The notes beneath the pieces were generated by a model that had not been told where the DNA came from, did no database searches, and saw only the letters and a list, made by a program, of their open reading frames with translations. Positions 61,890 to 64,000 of a stretch of DNA of 64,000 nt are shown piece by piece. This DNA is from Spirodela intermedia. Taxonomy: Eukaryota; Streptophyta; Magnoliopsida; Alismatales; Araceae. Every line of letters begins with the position of its first letter. Positions within the stretch are counted from its first letter, which is position 1. A program made the translations under genes and the position numbers. The DNA lies in NCBI GenBank assembly GCA_902729315.2, contig LR746273.1, positions 2,457,001 to 2,521,000 of the forward strand, in the 5' to 3' direction.

Positions 61890-62013
61890 ATACAACTTGG
61901 ACTCCCTCAAGGCCGCAGGGTCGTCTTCGTCCCCGATCGTTCATTTTAGGGGAGGTGGCGCTCAGAGGTCTTCCAGAGAGAGAGGGAGAGAGAGAATACA
62001 TAGAGGGGTCCGG

Positions 62014-63642
62014 ATGGGCTTCTCCGCGCTGTATCTTCCGACGGTGGGGGTGGTGGGAATGATGATGGCGGCAAGCCCTCTGGCAGTGCTGGGCTACGCG
62101 GCGTGTGGCTTGGTGGTGCTGCGGATGATCGTCTCCTTCAGGTTCCTGCTGCCGCTGGCGGCGCGGCGCTGGCGGGAGCTGGAGGACAGGCTCCATTCGT
62201 ACCAGCACTACAAGATCCCCCGGTACAACGAGAACCTGCAGGAGAATCCCCTCTACCGGAAGGCGGTGGCGTACGTCTCATCGCTCCCCTCTCTCGAGGA
62301 CTCCGACTACGCCAACATCTTCTCCGCCACCGCCGGCCCCAAGAAGCTCGCCGGCGGCGACCACCTGTCCCTTCGGCTGGACGCCGGCCGCAGCATGCGA
62401 GACTCCTTCCTCGGCGCCCGCATCTCCTGGACCAACGTCTCCGACGCTGCCCTGGTTCTGAGGGTCCGCCGGGAGGACAAGCGCCGTGTCCTCCGACCCT
62501 ACCTCAACCACGTCGAGTCGGTCGCCGACGAGCTCGAGCAGGCCCGCCGGGAGGTCCGCCTTTACACGAATTGCACCGGCGAAGGGGCCGGGGAGAGCCA
62601 CCCGTGGAGGTCGGTGCCCTTCGCGCACCCTTCGACGCTGGAGACGATCGCTATGGATGCGGACCTGAAGAACCGCATCCGCTCCGATCTGGAGGCCTTC
62701 CTGAAGAACAAGGCCTACTACCACCGCCTGGGGAGGGTCTGGAAGAGGAGCTACCTCCTCTACGGCGCCCCCGGCACCGGCAAGTCGAGCTTCGTGGCCG
62801 CCATGGCCAAGTTCCTGAGCTACGACGTCTACGATCTCGACCTGGCCCGCGTGGCCGATGGGGCCGACCTGAAGGCGATGCTCCTGCGGACGAACCCGCG
62901 GTCTGTCATCGTGGTGGAGGACATCGACCGGCACCTGCACGGACCGGAGGGGGGCAGCCTCTCGGGGATGCTGAGCTTCATGGACGGGATATTCTCCTGC
63001 TGCGGGGAGGAGCGGGTGATGGTGTTCACCATGAACGGGAGGAAGGAGGAGGTGGACCCGGCGGTGCTCCGCCCGGGCCGGCTAGACGTGCACATTCACT
63101 TCCCCCTCTGTGACTTCACCGCCTTCAAGACGCTGGCAGGGAGCTATCTGGGGCTCAAGGACCACAAGCTCTACCCCCAGGTGGAGGAGATCTTCCAGGC
63201 GGGGGCGAGCCTCAGCCACGCAGAGATCGGCGAGATCCTGATTGCTAACAGGGGGTCGCCATCGCGGGCGCTCAAGACGGTGATCAGCGCCCTGCAGCAG
63301 ATGCAGCGGGGGCAGCAGCAGGTAGGAGGGGCGGCGGGGAGGATGGGAGCCGCCCTTTTGGGGAGGATCGGCGGCGGCGGAGGCATGGGGCGGTGGCGGA
63401 CGGGGGACGGCGGCGGCGCCAAGGCGGCACCGGCCGAGGAAGGAGGGCTACAGGGCTGCTCCGACCCGAGCGGCCCCTTGGGGACGGGGCCCAAGGAAGG
63501 GACGTTGAAGGACTTCCGCAAAATTTATGGGCTCCTCAAGATGCGTGGAGGTAGCAGGAAGGAAGCCAACGAGACGCCGTCAGTCGACATGGCCGCCGCC
63601 GCCGCCGCCGTAGACAAGGACACACCCGCAGAGCGTCCATAG
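62014..63642 (+). CDS. BCS1-like AAA-type ATPase (At2g46620 type)
   Basis: A single exon, 542 aa, GC-rich. Residues about 8-48 are a hydrophobic N-terminal membrane segment, followed by the AAA-ATPase-associated domain (about 50-180). The AAA core is about 240-380, with Walker A GAPGTGKSS (251-259), Walker B VIVVEDID (298-305) and RPGRLDVH (353-360). HFPLCDFTAFKTLA and LSHAEIGEILIANR are typical of the plant group that includes At2g46620. The C-terminal 110 residues are Gly/Ala-rich and look disordered. Relatives are membrane-anchored in mitochondria or ER and respond to stress; the substrate is unknown and none is visible here. The ATG at 62014 is chosen because the open frame before it has no ATG and begins in a CT repeat. 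Confidence 0.93.
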   Translation: MGFSALYLPTVGVVGMMMAASPLAVLGYAACGLVVLRMIVSFRFLLPLAARRWRELEDRLHSYQHYKIPRYNENLQENPLYRKAVAYVSSLPSLEDSDYANIFSATAGPKKLAGGDHLSLRLDAGRSMRDSFLGARISWTNVSDAALVLRVRREDKRRVLRPYLNHVESVADELEQARREVRLYTNCTGEGAGESHPWRSVPFAHPSTLETIAMDADLKNRIRSDLEAFLKNKAYYHRLGRVWKRSYLLYGAPGTGKSSFVAAMAKFLSYDVYDLDLARVADGADLKAMLLRTNPRSVIVVEDIDRHLHGPEGGSLSGMLSFMDGIFSCCGEERVMVFTMNGRKEEVDPAVLRPGRLDVHIHFPLCDFTAFKTLAGSYLGLKDHKLYPQVEEIFQAGASLSHAEIGEILIANRGSPSRALKTVISALQQMQRGQQQVGGAAGRMGAALLGRIGGGGGMGRWRTGDGGGAKAAPAEEGGLQGCSDPSGPLGTGPKEGTLKDFRKIYGLLKMRGGSRKEANETPSVDMAAAAAAVDKDTPAERP

Positions 63643-64000
63643 CCTCCCCCCGGCCCCCTCTTCGCCGCCGGCGTCCACCAATTGGATTTTTTTTAAAATT
63701 TTTCGTACAGAACACAGAATACAGAAGAAAAGAAAGATGTAAGGCAACAAGAGCGAGCATGTTTAAAATTGTAGAACTCTATCTCTTTAAGCTTTTACAG
63801 AGGGGCAGGAGAGGAGAGCCCCGCATCCGCCATTAATACAGACGAGTGACAGCTTTCCAGAGCATCGGCCTCCATCTTCTCGGCGGTGCGACCCGAAGGC
63901 ACCATGACGTCGCCGGTGGGGCTCCCCCATCTCCTCGAGGGTATCTGATTCCCACCTATACTGAGAGCAGGGAGATACGAACCGAAGAACGAGGATTTTT
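63643..64000. other. 3' flank of the AAA ATPase gene
   Basis: Probably the 3' UTR, followed by spacer. No polyadenylation signal could be assigned with certainty, and no further gene is visible before the window ends. Confidence 0.6.

Noticed and set aside
61897-62013. 39-codon N-terminal extension of the AAA ATPase
   Set aside because: The open frame before 62014 has no ATG and includes AG-repeat-derived Arg/Glu; the ATG at 62014 fits the hydrophobic start of the family.
62103-63113. 336-aa frame and a 220-aa antisense frame inside the AAA ATPase gene
   Set aside because: They are Gly/Ala/Arg/Pro-rich shadows caused by high GC; the Walker motifs are in the longer frame.

Overview
The window is nuclear DNA of a flowering plant. 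The evidence is plant-type multi-exon genes with GT-AG introns (a LONESOME HIGHWAY-class bHLH factor, a PUX10-type UBX protein, a cinnamoyl-CoA-reductase-like enzyme, a very-long-chain 3-oxoacyl-CoA reductase and a BCS1-like AAA ATPase), long AG/CT microsatellites, and nested plant LTR retrotransposons. The species cannot be fixed from the sequence. The GC-rich intronless AAA gene next to AT-rich transposon DNA would suit a monocot or an early-diverging angiosperm, but that is only a hint. No rRNA, tRNA, CRISPR array or prokaryotic feature was recognised.

Layout. 1-7.7 kb is non-coding and microsatellite-rich. 7.8-11.6 kb (+) holds the nine-exon LHW-like gene. It converges on the four-exon PUX10-like gene at 12.5-19.9 kb (-), which has a 4.1 kb first intron. 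20.8-23.1 kb (-) holds a five-exon CCR-like gene. 23.77-32.02 kb is a decayed duplicate of the 5' half and promoter of the PUX10 gene. It is split by a 6.2 kb Ty3/gypsy element (25,219-31,407), which is itself split by a 1.63 kb solo LTR (27,863-29,492) with a perfect 5-bp target duplication. 32.1-45.1 kb is a mosaic of a Ty1/copia remnant and many copies of two long-LTR families, called A (starts TGATAAGTC) and B (starts TGTTAAAGC) here.

45.5-51.9 kb (-) is a KCR cluster: one intact KCR gene (50,354-51,911), one damaged paralogue that still has an open frame (45,540-48,227), and a short third fragment (48,423-48,520). 52-61.8 kb is AT-rich and gene-poor, with a fresh 256-bp tandem duplication, a seventh A-family copy and a gypsy integrase fragment. 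62.0-63.6 kb (+) is the intronless AAA ATPase gene.

The five intact genes do not form a pathway. They cover vascular transcriptional control, CDC48-dependent protein extraction, phenylpropanoid-type reduction, fatty-acid elongation in the ER and a membrane AAA ATPase. The most informative part is structural: the order of duplication and insertion events can be read from 23.8 to 32 kb, and two LTR families share a G-box-containing core.
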